Positions 1 to 9,058 of a stretch of DNA of 64,000 nt are shown piece after piece (position 1 is the first letter of the stretch; each line of letters opens with the position of its first letter). The notes beneath the pieces are model-generated. The model made no database searches. It worked only from the letters and a program-made list of their open reading frames with translations, and had not been told where the DNA came from. A program made the position numbers and the translations under genes. Source of the stretch: CBDEUK01 sp965250225 (GTDB lineage Bacteria > Pseudomonadota > Gammaproteobacteria > Eutrophobiales > Eutrophobiaceae); the NCBI GenBank assembly GCA_965250225.1, contig CBDFNQ010000036.1, positions 1 to 64,000 on the forward strand, in the 5' to 3' direction.

Positions 1-965
1 TCAACCGATCCTGTCCATGTTCTATCAGGTAAAGAAGGTATCTTTGCGACGGCTTCTTGTCCAACTTCTATCCACGCAGCCTGCTGTTCAAATACTTCTG
101 CCAACAACCACACATTACTTAAATCAACCATCGAGATAGTTTCAGTAGACGGTTCGACATACATGCCTTCGCGAACCATCAAGTCAGTCACTACACCGTC
201 ATGATGTGCATATATGCTGATTGTCCGTTTAACTTCACGAGTTTGAGTGAGTTTGTTGATTTGCGAAGATGATATTCCTAATGATTTCAGTTTATGTTTC
301 GACGCATTGATTAATCTTTCATTGTTGCGTTCTAATGCCTTTAAGTATTCTTCCTGAGCATTAACCAATGTAGGCGAATACAGCGTAAACAAAAGCTGTC
401 CCTTCTTGACACGATCACCCACTGTGTCTACGGTAAGATTTTCAATCCAACCCTTTGTTCTCAAATGTACGTGTCCGATTAATGATTCATTCGGACTGAT
501 ATAAGCCACCGTATCGACCCGACGTGGTAGCGTTTTACGTTCAACTTTAGTCGTGCGCACACCAAGATTATTAATCACCGCTGGAGAAATCATGATGCTT
601 GTTGAATCAGTCTTATCACTTTCATAAACAGGAATAAAATCCATACCCATACTGTCCTTTTGCGGAGTCTCAGCAGTAATACCTGGATCCATGGGATGTC
701 GATAAAAAAGAATTTTAGGTTCAGTCTGTTTCTCAGCACTGACTAAAGGCACAAGATCCATTGTGCAGATAGGACAACGACCCGGTTCATGACTTGTTAC
801 CTGCGGGTGCATAGGACAGTAATAAGATGAATTCAGGTGCTTTACTGCATGTTCCATTGCCGTCTCTTTTTTCGGCAGTAAATTTTCATACCATCCAAAC
901 CAGAGTCCTGTAGAAAAACCGGCGACGATTATTATTAATAACCCTGCTATTAACTTACGGCTCAT
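1..965 (-). CDS. CusB-like RND efflux periplasmic adaptor (C-terminus beyond window)
   Basis: This is the membrane-fusion subunit of a heavy-metal (Cu/Ag-type) RND efflux pump, linking an inner-membrane pump to an outer-membrane channel in the periplasm. The reading frame opens at an ATG at 965 and runs off the left edge, so about 320 residues are visible. An N-terminal membrane anchor (about residues 5-25) is followed by heavy-metal-binding motifs, YYCPMHPQ near residue 48, CPICTMDL near 64 and FYRHPMDP near 90, and then by the barrel-sandwich/hairpin region typical of CusB. Its start overlaps the stop of the upstream outer-membrane gene (ATGA), which indicates translational coupling. A CusA-type pump gene would be expected just left of the window. 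The metal specificity is inferred from the motifs only. Confidence 0.85.
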   Translation of the reverse strand, partial: MSRKLIAGLLIIIVAGFSTGLWFGWYENLLPKKETAMEHAVKHLNSSYYCPMHPQVTSHEPGRCPICTMDLVPLVSAEKQTEPKILFYRHPMDPGITAETPQKDSMGMDFIPVYESDKTDSTSIMISPAVINNLGVRTTKVERKTLPRRVDTVAYISPNESLIGHVHLRTKGWIENLTVDTVGDRVKKGQLLFTLYSPTLVNAQEEYLKALERNNERLINASKHKLKSLGISSSQINKLTQTREVKRTISIYAHHDGVVTDLMVREGMYVEPSTETISMVDLSNVWLLAEVFEQQAAWIEVGQEAVAKIPSLPDRTWTGSV

Positions 966-2223
966 AGTGACTCTCCTGAAAGATATAACAGCTTGATGTG
1001 GCTCTTATAATATTTTGTCTGAATATTTAACATTTCAAGTTGTGTATCCAGCGCAAGTATTCCTGTTCGAACCAAGGTCTCAAAGTCAGCAAGATCATTT
1101 TGATAAGCACTGAATGCAGCATCTTGTGTTTGTGCTGCTTCAATTGTTGCTCTTTGTTGGTAAAGATTTAACCTGCGTTCAAGTCTTGTGAGATTCGCAA
1201 ATTCAACATCAACCTGACGAACTAATTCTCGTAAGCGATCAGATCGATTGAAACGCCTTGCTAGCTCTTCATTTTTACTTGCAAGCAATTGCTTATCCTG
1301 GCGCTTATCCGTAAAGAGTGGTAATGACACTTTGAAAAATATACCGGCAAAGTCAGGGCCCGTCTGCAAATCAAACCTGCTGGCTGTATTTTCAGTTACC
1401 ATAAAATCGACCATCCATTTTGGTTTATATTGTTCTTCTGCAATGGCAACCGACTTTTGTGCAGCGTCGACATTAGCATCCTCTATAGCGAGTAAGGGAT
1501 GAAACCGGGCATTCTCTATTATTATTTTATGTGGTCGTAATGCAGATAGTTGCGGAAGCATTGTAGATAATTGTCTAGTTGCATTTCCTGTTGTATCCAT
1601 TTTGATAATTCCGCCTGTGCAACATCGATCATGCCCTTTGTTTCTTCTATCCGATCTTCTATAAAGGACAATTCGAGTTGTGCTCTTAACACATCGTATT
1701 GATTATCCCGACCTTCGGCATATTGTCTTTCCGTGATATCTGCCATTTCCGTAAATAAATCACGGTTTAATTCAAGTAAGCGATTTTTTTCTTGTTGAAA
1801 ATATAATTCGGCATAAGCATCACGCACATTATTAATTACGAGCAAACGTTGATTTAACATACGTGCCTGCTCAATATTTGCCATAGAATTCGTACGTTCA
1901 GCACGATATTTCAATGTATCTCCAGGTGGAATTGCCTGACTAAATCCTAAACGTACTTCAGTGTCTTCATGCTCATTGAAATTAAAGTTATTAAGCGGAA
2001 CTTCAGCAATGCCAAAACTCAGCTCAGGATCGGGTAATTGTCCATCAGCAATAGCACGTTCTTTTAAACTTTCTGAGCGGGCATTGTACTTCTTACTGAT
2101 AAAATCAGAATCCAATGCAATCAGTTCAGCCTCTGCCAACGTTAATTCATTAGCGAATAAGCCAGTTGATTGAATAAATATTAAAAATACACCAATAATT
2201 TTTATAAATTGATGGACACGCAT
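962..2223 (-). pseudogene. CusC/TolC-like outer-membrane efflux protein, frameshifted
   Basis: This is the outer-membrane channel of the same heavy-metal RND operon. The first frame (2223 to about 1605) has a signal peptide and typical OEP coiled-coil sequence (LTLAEAE near the N-terminus, RDAYAELYFQQEKNRLLELN in the first repeat). The second frame (from about 1600 down to 962) continues the family with a second repeat and ends by overlapping the adaptor gene. The switch falls near 1600-1608, beside a short A-run: one extra A would restore a single frame of about 420 residues, the usual family length. The break is therefore either one lost base or a sequence error. The neighbours argue that the operon was functional until recently. 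Confidence 0.8.
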
Positions 2224-2306
2224 AGCGACCTCACAAAATAGATAATTAAATTATTACAAACACACTGATGCAAAAAAATATTGCACCACTGTCATTCACA
2301 GAGAAT

Positions 2307-2660
2307 TTAATAAGTCAGTTTTGGAGGGGGCGTTGGAGGGGAATCAGTATTGAGAACGAGTTGTTCTTGTGATGGCGATTGAACGGCTTGTTGAGTCGCT
2401 TGCATCGTTATTAACGATGCGTTTGAGATGAATAATGTCGAACCACTGCATGAATTCATATCCTGACAACAATCATTGAGTGTCTCATCTGAAGACGGGT
2501 TCTGATCGCTGTGACAGTTTTTACTGGTTGTGTTTTCAGGGTTTTGTTGGGTATCTGTTATATCAGACATATCAAGGCAGCACAGAATACTGCCAGCAGA
2601 GGCAGTAAATGCAAAACTACAAAGTATGCAGAAAAATATTATTTTAGACAGATTACGCAT
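2307..2660 (-). CDS. small secreted Cys/Met-containing protein next to metal efflux operon
   Basis: This 117-residue protein has a clear signal peptide (about residues 1-22). The mature part is rich in Cys and His (CCLDMSD, NCHSDQ, DCCQDMNSC), then Gln-rich, with a Pro-rich tail (PPTPPPK). It lies upstream of and in the same direction as the cusC/cusB-like genes, about 80 bp away. Small Cys-rich periplasmic proteins often precede metal-efflux operons, so a metal-sensing or binding role is plausible. I do not recognise a named family, and this role is inference from composition and position. Confidence 0.6.
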   Translation of the reverse strand: MRNLSKIIFFCILCSFAFTASAGSILCCLDMSDITDTQQNPENTTSKNCHSDQNPSSDETLNDCCQDMNSCSGSTLFISNASLITMQATQQAVQSPSQEQLVLNTDSPPTPPPKLTY

Positions 2661-2753
2661 AGTTCAAAGTGTAGCTCATTGAAAGAAAAAAACAGATAAT
2701 AATATTAGTAAGCACTGCTATCAGAAAGTTCCTTGAATGTTAAGAATGTGTGT

Positions 2754-3041
2754 CTAAGACGGTTTCTTTAACGCCCGTTGTCTTCGAGCTTGTTTGGGAT
2801 CGATCTTGAGAGGACGATATATTTCTATCCGATCACCTTCTTGCAAAATATCATCCAATGATTTTATGTCACTAAATATACCTATCTTATTATTTTTCAA
2901 ATCAATTTCCGAATACTTATCTAATATATCAGAACGTTTTATAGCTGTTTCAATGCTCGAGCCCGATTCCATCACAAGCGATATTGAAGTCACATCTTGC
3001 TCTGAGGCGTAGACAATTTCGACGTTAATATTATTCACCAT
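2754..3041 (-). CDS. rnfH: RnfH-family (UPF0125) protein
   Basis: This is a small ubiquitin-like-fold protein of the RnfH family, of uncertain biochemical role. The C-terminal signature IYRPLKIDPKQARRQRA is diagnostic. The frame is open to 3071, but the ATG at 3041 (MVNNINVEIVYA) is the better start: it gives 95 residues, the usual length, and overlaps the end of ratA by about 10 bp. The ratA-rnfH pair is a conserved gammaproteobacterial unit, usually found near smpB, which lies 4.5 kb away here. Confidence 0.88.
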   Translation of the reverse strand: MVNNINVEIVYASEQDVTSISLVMESGSSIETAIKRSDILDKYSEIDLKNNKIGIFSDIKSLDDILQEGDRIEIYRPLKIDPKQARRQRALKKPS

Positions 3042-3465
3042 AAAGTTGTTGCGCTCTTTTTGTAAAGGCATCTACGAGTGAGTTGACAATTTTGCTGAAA
3101 ATTTTGTTCAGAGCCATCTTGATAATACGATTATTAAATTCAAACGACATATCGAGAGTGATTCGACATTGGGATTCGGTCAGATCTTTAAAATGCCAGA
3201 TGCCAGACAAATGTTTAAACGGTCCTTTGACAAGCTTCACCTCGATTGATGAACCCGGCTGCATAATGTTATCCGTAGTAAAAGCCTGTTTGATCTTTCC
3301 CGACTGCAATGAAACCGTTGCAGTTAAACTGTGTGTGCCCTCCTGAAATATAGTGGCCTCAGAACACCACGGAAGAAATTCAGGATACGCTTCAATGTCA
3401 TTCACCAGGGCGTACATCTGTTCCGCAGAAAAAGGAACATCGGAAGATTTATGGATCGTCGTCAC
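3031..3465 (-). CDS. ratA: RatA/START-domain ubiquinone-binding family protein
   Basis: This 144-residue START/polyketide-cyclase-like (SRPBCC) protein belongs to the RatA/YfjG/Coq10 group, in which members bind ubiquinone and E. coli RatA was described as blocking ribosome subunit association. The opening (SSDVPFSAEQMYALVNDIEAYPEFLPWC) and the C-terminal KIFSKIVNSLVDAFTKRA helix match the family over its full length. It is the first gene of a two-gene unit with rnfH. The toxin label carried by this family is debated, and a role in the quinone/respiratory chain is at least as likely. Confidence 0.9.
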   Translation of the reverse strand: MTTIHKSSDVPFSAEQMYALVNDIEAYPEFLPWCSEATIFQEGTHSLTATVSLQSGKIKQAFTTDNIMQPGSSIEVKLVKGPFKHLSGIWHFKDLTESQCRITLDMSFEFNNRIIKMALNKIFSKIVNSLVDAFTKRAQQLYGE

Positions 3466-3483
3466 AACAAAGATATTTTTAAA

Positions 3484-4848
3484 TTATTTACCAATAACCC
3501 CAATAGCATTAAGGAAAATAAACAACACGCCAATTGGCGCAACAAAACGTACTAGGATTTTCCAAATACCATACTTCAGAGTAGTAATGGATAACTCCTG
3601 AAAAGTTGATTGCCTGTGCATCAACCAGCCAGTGAATATCGCCACCAGCAACCCACCAAATGGCAACAAAATATTGGAAGTAGTTTTATCCATAACGTCG
3701 AAATATGTCATATCCAGAAATTTATAATCAGACCAGAGATTAAATGACAACACCGAGCCTATCCCCAGTATCCAGGCTATCAGACCTGCGAATATCGAAG
3801 ACTTCATACGACTCATGCCACGATTTTCTGCTAACCATGCCACGGCTGGTTCTAACAACGAAATTGAAGATGTCCAGGCAGCAAACATCAGCAGGATAAA
3901 AAATGCCGTGCCTAATAACTGGCCTACACCCATTTGTCCAAAGGCGATTGGTAAGGTTACAAAAATCAAACCCGGACCACTACCCGGTTCAAGACCAAAA
4001 CTGAATACCAATGGAAAAATTGCAATGCCCGCAAGAATAGCAACCAATGTATCGGCTAAGGCAATGATGATACTGGTTTGGACAATTGAAGTATTGCTCG
4101 GCAAATAAGAACCGTAAACCATGATCGCGCCCATGCCCAGACTCAGACTGAAAAATGCCTGACCCATGGCAGCCAGCACAGTACCGCCAGTTAATTTACT
4201 GAAGTCTGGTTTAAACAGATAATTGATCCCTTGTTCAAAACCAACGGTGGACATCGCATAACCTACCATCACCAATAGCAGGATGAATAACGATGGCATT
4301 AAAAATTTTACCGCCCGTTCAAGACCACTTTTTACACCAAAACTAACGACCCAGACTGTCAGGATCATGAACACACTATGAAACAATAATAACTGGCCAG
4401 GATTGGCCAGCAAATTATCAAACAGCTCTCCTATCTCAGTCGGATTCATACTGGAAAATCCACCGAAGGTTGATTTAATGATATAAAAAATCGTCCAGCC
4501 TGCAACCACACTATAAAACGACAGGATCAGGAACCCTGCAATCACACCCATCCATCCCATCAAAGACCAGTGATGACTCTGGTTTTCTTCTTCTGCCAGA
4601 GTGTGCATGGTATTGATAGGACTTTGTCGACCACGACGGCCCAACATAATCTCGGCGATCATGATCGGAATACCAATCAAGGCAACGCATAACAGATACA
4701 CCAGCACAAACGCACCGCCACCATTTTCGCCTGTGATATAGGGGAAACGCCAGATGTTACCAAGCCCGACGGCTGAACCTGTCGCCGCAAGGATAAACAC
4801 CCAGCGAGAAGACCATTGACCGTGAATGGATGTGCGATTAGTTGTCAT
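3484..4848 (-). CDS. sodium-dependent transporter, NSS/SNF family
   Basis: This 454-residue inner-membrane protein has about 11-12 hydrophobic segments. The first unwound helix carries the NSS signature AVGLGNIWRFPY near residue 30, followed by ENGGGAFVLVY. Bacterial NSS proteins (LeuT, MhsT, TnaT) import amino acids or related zwitterions with Na+; the substrate here cannot be read from sequence. The gene ends 18 bp upstream of ratA in the same direction, and its start faces the kinase gene at 4983 across a 134-bp divergent intergenic region. Confidence 0.9.
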   Translation of the reverse strand: MTTNRTSIHGQWSSRWVFILAATGSAVGLGNIWRFPYITGENGGGAFVLVYLLCVALIGIPIMIAEIMLGRRGRQSPINTMHTLAEEENQSHHWSLMGWMGVIAGFLILSFYSVVAGWTIFYIIKSTFGGFSSMNPTEIGELFDNLLANPGQLLLFHSVFMILTVWVVSFGVKSGLERAVKFLMPSLFILLLVMVGYAMSTVGFEQGINYLFKPDFSKLTGGTVLAAMGQAFFSLSLGMGAIMVYGSYLPSNTSIVQTSIIIALADTLVAILAGIAIFPLVFSFGLEPGSGPGLIFVTLPIAFGQMGVGQLLGTAFFILLMFAAWTSSISLLEPAVAWLAENRGMSRMKSSIFAGLIAWILGIGSVLSFNLWSDYKFLDMTYFDVMDKTTSNILLPFGGLLVAIFTGWLMHRQSTFQELSITTLKYGIWKILVRFVAPIGVLFIFLNAIGVIGK

Positions 4849-4982
4849 TGTGAACCCACCTTTTTAAAGCATATTTTGCGGGAATTCGAACACCTTCACA
4901 ACTATTCTCATATTCATTGTCTTGAGGCTTCAGTTTTCTCCCATATCTGCCGTTATAGTCGCAACCGCATTTATTTAAATTT

Positions 4983-7400
4983 ATGACTTCAACTGCCAAA
5001 CAATTAAGCTCAGGGAACCGGCTCCCAAAACAGATCGGTCGATTCATTCCTATTCGACAACTTGGGCATGGTGCTCAGGGAGTTGTCTATCTTGCAAAAG
5101 ACTCAAAACTTGATAGACAGGTTGCTATCAAAACCTTGTCACAAAAACGCAATGATTCCAATCTTGCACAGGAGGCACGGAACGTAAGCAATCTACACCA
5201 TGACAACATAGTACAATTATATGAAATCGGCACGCATGAAAATGTACCTTTTCTGGTTTATCAATATTTTGAAGGCGACCAGTTGAGAAAACGCATGGAT
5301 GACGGTAATCCATTTCAATCGCTCACCGCAGTTAAAATTATCTGTAAGATTCTGGACGGGATAAATTACGCGCATAGCAAAAACATCGTCCATCGTGATA
5401 TCAATCCATCGAATGTCCTGATCAATAATGATGATAATCCGAAGGTGATGGACTTTGGTATTTCACAAGAAATTGGTACGGCCACATCCACCGATGCCAT
5501 AGCAGGCACAGTAAATTATCTGGCTCCGGAATTACTTTCCGGGCAATCGCTAGGTCCATCGGTTGATATCTTTTCTACCGGCTTGATACTGCATGAAATG
5601 CTGACCGGCCGAATGGTCTTTACTGCTGAAAATCATATGGCTGTAATGTATAAAATCAGCCATGAAAACATCCTGCCACCATCGAAATTCAATAATAATA
5701 TTGATGTTGAACTTGATCGTCTTGTAATGCGAGCCCTGGAAAAGGATATCAATAAGCGCTATAAAAGCGCGGATGAAATGAAGCAGGAGTTACAGGAATA
5801 CCTGAAGAGTTTCGACGATGAAAATGAAAAGGCAGCCACACCAGAAGCAAATAAAAAAATCAATAGCACACTCGAATTCCTAATGCGTAGAATGCAGCGT
5901 AAACAGGATTTCCCTGCTATCTCCAGTCACATTTCCGAAATCAATCAGAAAGCTTCCAAGAACGCACTATCATCAGCAAATGAATTATCCAATGTTATCC
6001 TGAAAGATTTTGCATTAACAACAAAACTCTTACGTTTGGTGAACGCATCTTATTATGGACAATTTGGTGGAGAGATAACAACTGTTTCACGCGCCATTAT
6101 TATTCTTGGTTTTGAACAAGTACGCGCTGTTGCACTGAGTATCATCCTGTTTGAACATTTAAAAAGTGATCAACAGGCAAATGAGCTTAAGATGGGTATA
6201 TACAGCGCCTTGATGAGTGCCATCATTGCCAGGGAACAGGCAAAAAACATGAAACTAAAAAATGAAGATACTATTGAAACAGTATTCATTGCTTCAATGT
6301 TCCATGAACTGGGTAACCTCCTGACAATTTATTACTTCCCGGAAGAATATCAGGAGATAGTTAACCTGATCGTAAATAAGGGACTGGAAGAAAAAAAAGC
6401 CGTAAAGAAAGTCCTGGGTCTTCTTTATAGTGAACTCGGAAAAGGTATTGCTAGTGAATGGAAATTACCGGATGTCATTTCCAATTCTATGGACAAACTT
6501 CCAGAAGGAAAAATAAAAAAAACGGAGCAAGAATACGAGCTGGTCAGACAATTGACTTGCTTCTCAAATGAATTGAGTGCCATTGGTAAGATAAAAGGCA
6601 ATAAAGATGATGCATTAAAAAAATTACTGGATCGTTATAAAAATTGTATTGGCGTAGATAAGGACAAGATAGAAAAATTAATTGACGATTCCAAAAAGGA
6701 AATAAAAGAATTTACACGCATTCTTCAGATTGATACCACTAATATCGAACTGTTTGCCGATCTGTCAACTACCAATTCACCCGCTGATGCGATGGGTAAT
6801 ACCGGAGGTATCAATGGAGCAGATGAAGTTCCATCTCATTTACAAACCAACGTTCATCTTGAAGGTGAAATCGAACAAGCCAATGCACGCCAGGATATTT
6901 TGATAAATGGTATATCTGAAATCACGAACTCCATGTTGGGCGATTATGATCTGAATAGTGTTCTTACCATGGTTCTGGAAACAATTTATCGTGGCATGGG
7001 GTTTAGTCGAGTCTTATTTTGTCTACGAGATAATAAAAATAGCACTTTGGTTGGCCGCTTTGGATATGGCAAGACTATTACCGAACTGATACCTAAATTC
7101 AAATGTCCATTGGGTAAAGGAAATGATGTCATTAACGAAACGGTATCGAAAGGTAAAGATTTTGTAATTCTTGATGTGAATTCAGCAGAATACAAAAATC
7201 GAATCCCTGATTGGTTACGGAAACTGACTGCTCCGCGTTCTCTATTACTCTATCCTGTCATAGTCAATAAACGTGTCCTCGGAGTTATCTATGCAGACAT
7301 GGACGATGGTACAACACAAGTCTCAATGGAGGCATTACGATTCTTCAAGACTCTGAGAAACCAGGCTGCCCTGGCCATTATGCAAAAACAGATGAAATAA
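4983..7400 (+). CDS. Ser/Thr protein kinase - HDOD - GAF fusion protein
   Basis: This is an 805-residue soluble signalling protein. Residues about 18-280 form a Hanks-type kinase: glycine loop GHGAQGVVY (28-36), VAIK lysine 50, E65, HRD 137-139, DFG 157-159, APE 181-183. The lysine of the usual HRDxKPxN catalytic loop is replaced (HRDINPSN), so activity may be reduced or altered. Residues about 290-500 form an HDOD domain, and about 640-800 form a GAF domain, preceded by a charged linker. Similar kinase-HDOD proteins act in stress or cyclic-dinucleotide signalling; the partner here is unknown. It stands alone, divergent from the NSS transporter. Confidence 0.88.
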   Translation: MTSTAKQLSSGNRLPKQIGRFIPIRQLGHGAQGVVYLAKDSKLDRQVAIKTLSQKRNDSNLAQEARNVSNLHHDNIVQLYEIGTHENVPFLVYQYFEGDQLRKRMDDGNPFQSLTAVKIICKILDGINYAHSKNIVHRDINPSNVLINNDDNPKVMDFGISQEIGTATSTDAIAGTVNYLAPELLSGQSLGPSVDIFSTGLILHEMLTGRMVFTAENHMAVMYKISHENILPPSKFNNNIDVELDRLVMRALEKDINKRYKSADEMKQELQEYLKSFDDENEKAATPEANKKINSTLEFLMRRMQRKQDFPAISSHISEINQKASKNALSSANELSNVILKDFALTTKLLRLVNASYYGQFGGEITTVSRAIIILGFEQVRAVALSIILFEHLKSDQQANELKMGIYSALMSAIIAREQAKNMKLKNEDTIETVFIASMFHELGNLLTIYYFPEEYQEIVNLIVNKGLEEKKAVKKVLGLLYSELGKGIASEWKLPDVISNSMDKLPEGKIKKTEQEYELVRQLTCFSNELSAIGKIKGNKDDALKKLLDRYKNCIGVDKDKIEKLIDDSKKEIKEFTRILQIDTTNIELFADLSTTNSPADAMGNTGGINGADEVPSHLQTNVHLEGEIEQANARQDILINGISEITNSMLGDYDLNSVLTMVLETIYRGMGFSRVLFCLRDNKNSTLVGRFGYGKTITELIPKFKCPLGKGNDVINETVSKGKDFVILDVNSAEYKNRIPDWLRKLTAPRSLLLYPVIVNKRVLGVIYADMDDGTTQVSMEALRFFKTLRNQAALAIMQKQMK

Positions 7401-7461
7401 TAATTTTTCATTTGGAAAAAAATGAAAAACGCCCTGAATCAATAATATTCCTGTTATACCC

Positions 7462-7493
7462 ATGATATCTGAAAATGTATATTCAGGTATCAT
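7462..7493. other. 12-bp dyad between kinase gene and smpB
   Basis: An inverted repeat (ATGATATCTGAA / TTCAGGTATCAT, one mismatch, 8-nt loop) lies between the kinase stop and the smpB start. There is no T-run, so it is not a classical terminator. It could be an operator or an mRNA structure ahead of smpB. Confidence 0.35.
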
Positions 7494-7541
7494 AAGTATA
7501 TACTTGCGCTCTTCCCAGAATGAGACCAAACCGCAAGAATA

Positions 7542-8015
7542 ATGGCCAAAAAAGAAAAACAAAATTCAAATACTATCGCCTTGAATAAAAAGGCACGGCA
7601 CAACTATATCCTGGAAGACCGTTTCGAAGCTGGATTAGTACTTGAAGGCTGGGAGGTAAAAAGTCTAAGAGCTGGCAAAGTTGAGTTCAGGGACAGCTAC
7701 GTCCTGTTGAAAAATAATGAGGCCTATTTATTTGGTACATTAATCACTCCCCTGCCCACTGCCTCCACCCACATCAATCCAGAGCCGCAACGTAATCGGA
7801 AATTATTACTTCATAGAAACGAATTAAACCGGCTCATTGGTGCGGTTGAACGCAAAGGCTACGCCCTTATTGCCACGGCACTCTACTGGAAAAACGGCAA
7901 AGCAAAACTGGAAATTGCCCTGGCCAAAGGTAAACAGGCACACGACAAACGACAAACCGAAAAGAACAGAGATTGGGATCGACAGAAACAACGGTTATTG
8001 AAAGGCAGCCATTAG
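7542..8015 (+). CDS. smpB: SsrA-binding protein SmpB
   Basis: This 157-residue small basic protein delivers tmRNA to stalled ribosomes. The family sequence is clear from start to end: ALNKKARHNYILEDRFEAGLVLEGWEVKSLR at the N-terminus and KGKQAHDKRQTEKNRDWDRQK in the C-terminal tail that inserts in the mRNA channel. The ssrA gene follows 150 bp downstream, the classic pairing. The stop codon (TAG) is formed inside a tandem GCCATTA repeat, so the last residues (GSH) are repeat-encoded. Confidence 0.97.
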   Translation: MAKKEKQNSNTIALNKKARHNYILEDRFEAGLVLEGWEVKSLRAGKVEFRDSYVLLKNNEAYLFGTLITPLPTASTHINPEPQRNRKLLLHRNELNRLIGAVERKGYALIATALYWKNGKAKLEIALAKGKQAHDKRQTEKNRDWDRQKQRLLKGSH

Positions 8016-8045
8016 CCATTAGCCATTAGCCATTAGCCATTAGCC
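8008..8045. repeat. tandem heptamer repeat (GCCATTA x5)
   Basis: Five perfect copies of GCCATTA and a partial sixth begin inside the last codons of smpB and extend past its stop. A partly complementary stretch (taatggctaat) lies near 8133-8144, so the transcript could fold between them just upstream of ssrA. A comparable heptamer run is present at the end of aroE. Confidence 0.85.
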
Positions 8046-8164
8046 AAATTGTATTTGAACTTTTGATAGTTCGTGCAGCTCTAAGAAAATGAGCTATACT
8101 CTAGCTCTTCTTTAGGTATTTATACTGATAACTAATGGCTAATAGCTATGAACTATCTTTCCCC

Positions 8165-8526
8165 GGGGGCGTACTTGGCTTCGACGTGGGTAGCAAAACC
8201 TGAGGTGCATGTCGAGGTGCAGAGTACCTCGTAAATCCAACTGCACAATTATAGTTGCCAACGACGACAACTACGCCCTAGCTGCTTAATAACCAGCATA
8301 GTGCCCTCGGCCTGATGTGTGCTTATACGCTCAGATAACCGGGGTCGACTCATATAAGATCGCGATGAAGCATGTTCGGTGTGGATTCGTTAAAACTTAT
8401 CCGAACTCGCTCTATGTTTTCCCTGTCTGTCGGGTAATGTAGAGCTAAACTAATAGATAGAATAAACATGTAGAGCCGAAGGCGGAGTGCTTGCGGACGC
8501 GGGTTCAACTCCCGCCGCCTCCACCA
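8165..8526 (+). ncRNA. ssrA: transfer-messenger RNA (tmRNA)
   Basis: This one-piece tmRNA is about 362 nt long. The 5' end (GGGGGCG) pairs with the 3' acceptor strand (CGCCTCC) followed by ACCA, and the T-arm GGGTTCAACTCCC is present. The tag reading frame at 8257-8289 encodes ANDDNYALAA followed by two stops, almost identical to the enterobacterial tag. It rescues stalled ribosomes with SmpB, encoded just upstream. A hairpin terminator follows at once. The 3' end of ssrA is a common integration site, but I see no duplicated ssrA end in the window. Confidence 0.97.
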
Positions 8527-8533
8527 TTAAAAC

Positions 8534-8568
8534 AACCTATATATATGATGTATATAGGTTTTTTTATT
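8534..8568 (+). terminator. Rho-independent terminator of ssrA
   Basis: An AT-rich hairpin (cctatata / tatatagg) is followed by a run of seven to eight T residues, starting 8 nt after the CCA end of tmRNA. Confidence 0.8.
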
Positions 8569-8630
8569 TAAAAACTTGGTAAGTGTACAGGGTGAATATA
8601 TTTTCACCTTAAATTCTAATAATTTATTGC

Positions 8631-8677
8631 GACTGAAAATCCCCGTGTCGGCAGTTCGATTCTGTCCCTGGCCACCA
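8631..8677 (+). pseudogene. 3' fragment of tRNA-Phe (GAA)
   Basis: This stretch reproduces the anticodon loop with GAA (CTGAAAATCCCC), variable loop, T-arm (GGCAG-TTCGATT-CTGTC) and acceptor 3' strand with discriminator A and CCA of a gammaproteobacterial tRNA-Phe. The D-arm and 5' half are absent: the sequence upstream is AT-rich and unrelated. Such truncated 3' halves are what a tRNA-targeting integrase leaves at the far end of an integrated element. The accessory genes begin directly downstream. Confidence 0.75.
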
Positions 8678-8733
8678 TTATCTAATTGGTTCTCTGAGTT
8701 GTATACAGATGATAGAAAGATTAATGTTAGAAA

Positions 8734-8967
8734 TTAATACCATAGATCAAGGATCTTAAAGACCCATACATCTCCAGGTGTAAGTCGCCCCATCTTTACA
8801 GATAGCGAAACACAAACGACTGCAAAAACGATAAAAGCTACAAACAATGAATAATACGCAAATGCAAGTTGCATTGTTGGGTGAAGAAATTCTCTACTAG
8901 CAAAGAGATATGCTGCAATCCCGCTGGTAGCAAATAGCAATAGTACGAACAGCTTAGAGAGCTTCAT
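8734..8967 (-). CDS. small membrane protein, cassette-like
   Basis: This is a 77-residue protein with two predicted transmembrane helices (about residues 7-24 and 35-58) and a short cytoplasmic tail. I recognise no family. It is the leftmost gene of the minus-strand cassette-like series and is separated from the next by an attC-like site. A weak GTTAG-bounded stretch between the tRNA fragment and this gene may be its own degenerate attC. Confidence 0.5.
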   Translation of the reverse strand: MKLSKLFVLLLFATSGIAAYLFASREFLHPTMQLAFAYYSLFVAFIVFAVVCVSLSVKMGRLTPGDVWVFKILDLWY

Positions 8968-8972
8968 TTCAC

Positions 8973-9032
8973 TCTAACGTCAAAATCAGCTGAGCCACTT
9001 TTTGGCGTCCGTGGTTAAATGATTTGTTAGTC
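8973..9032 (-). other. attC-like recombination site
   Basis: The stretch is bounded by TAACG on the left and TTGTTAG on the right (plus-strand view), about 58 bp apart, with an imperfect inverted core. It lies between two minus-strand small genes, as expected for an integron cassette junction. Confidence 0.6.
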
Positions 9033-9058
9033 TGTTTTTTTATAGTTAACACTTGTTA

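Noticed and set aside
8007..8045. CRISPR-like array at the GCCATTA repeats
   Set aside because: The repeats are seven bases long and directly abutting with no spacers; no cas genes are present. No CRISPR array was seen anywhere in the window.
8165..8526. ssrA 3' end as the integration site of the first accessory patch
   Set aside because: The tmRNA end is intact and no second copy of its terminal sequence was seen; the duplicated fragment is from tRNA-Phe instead.
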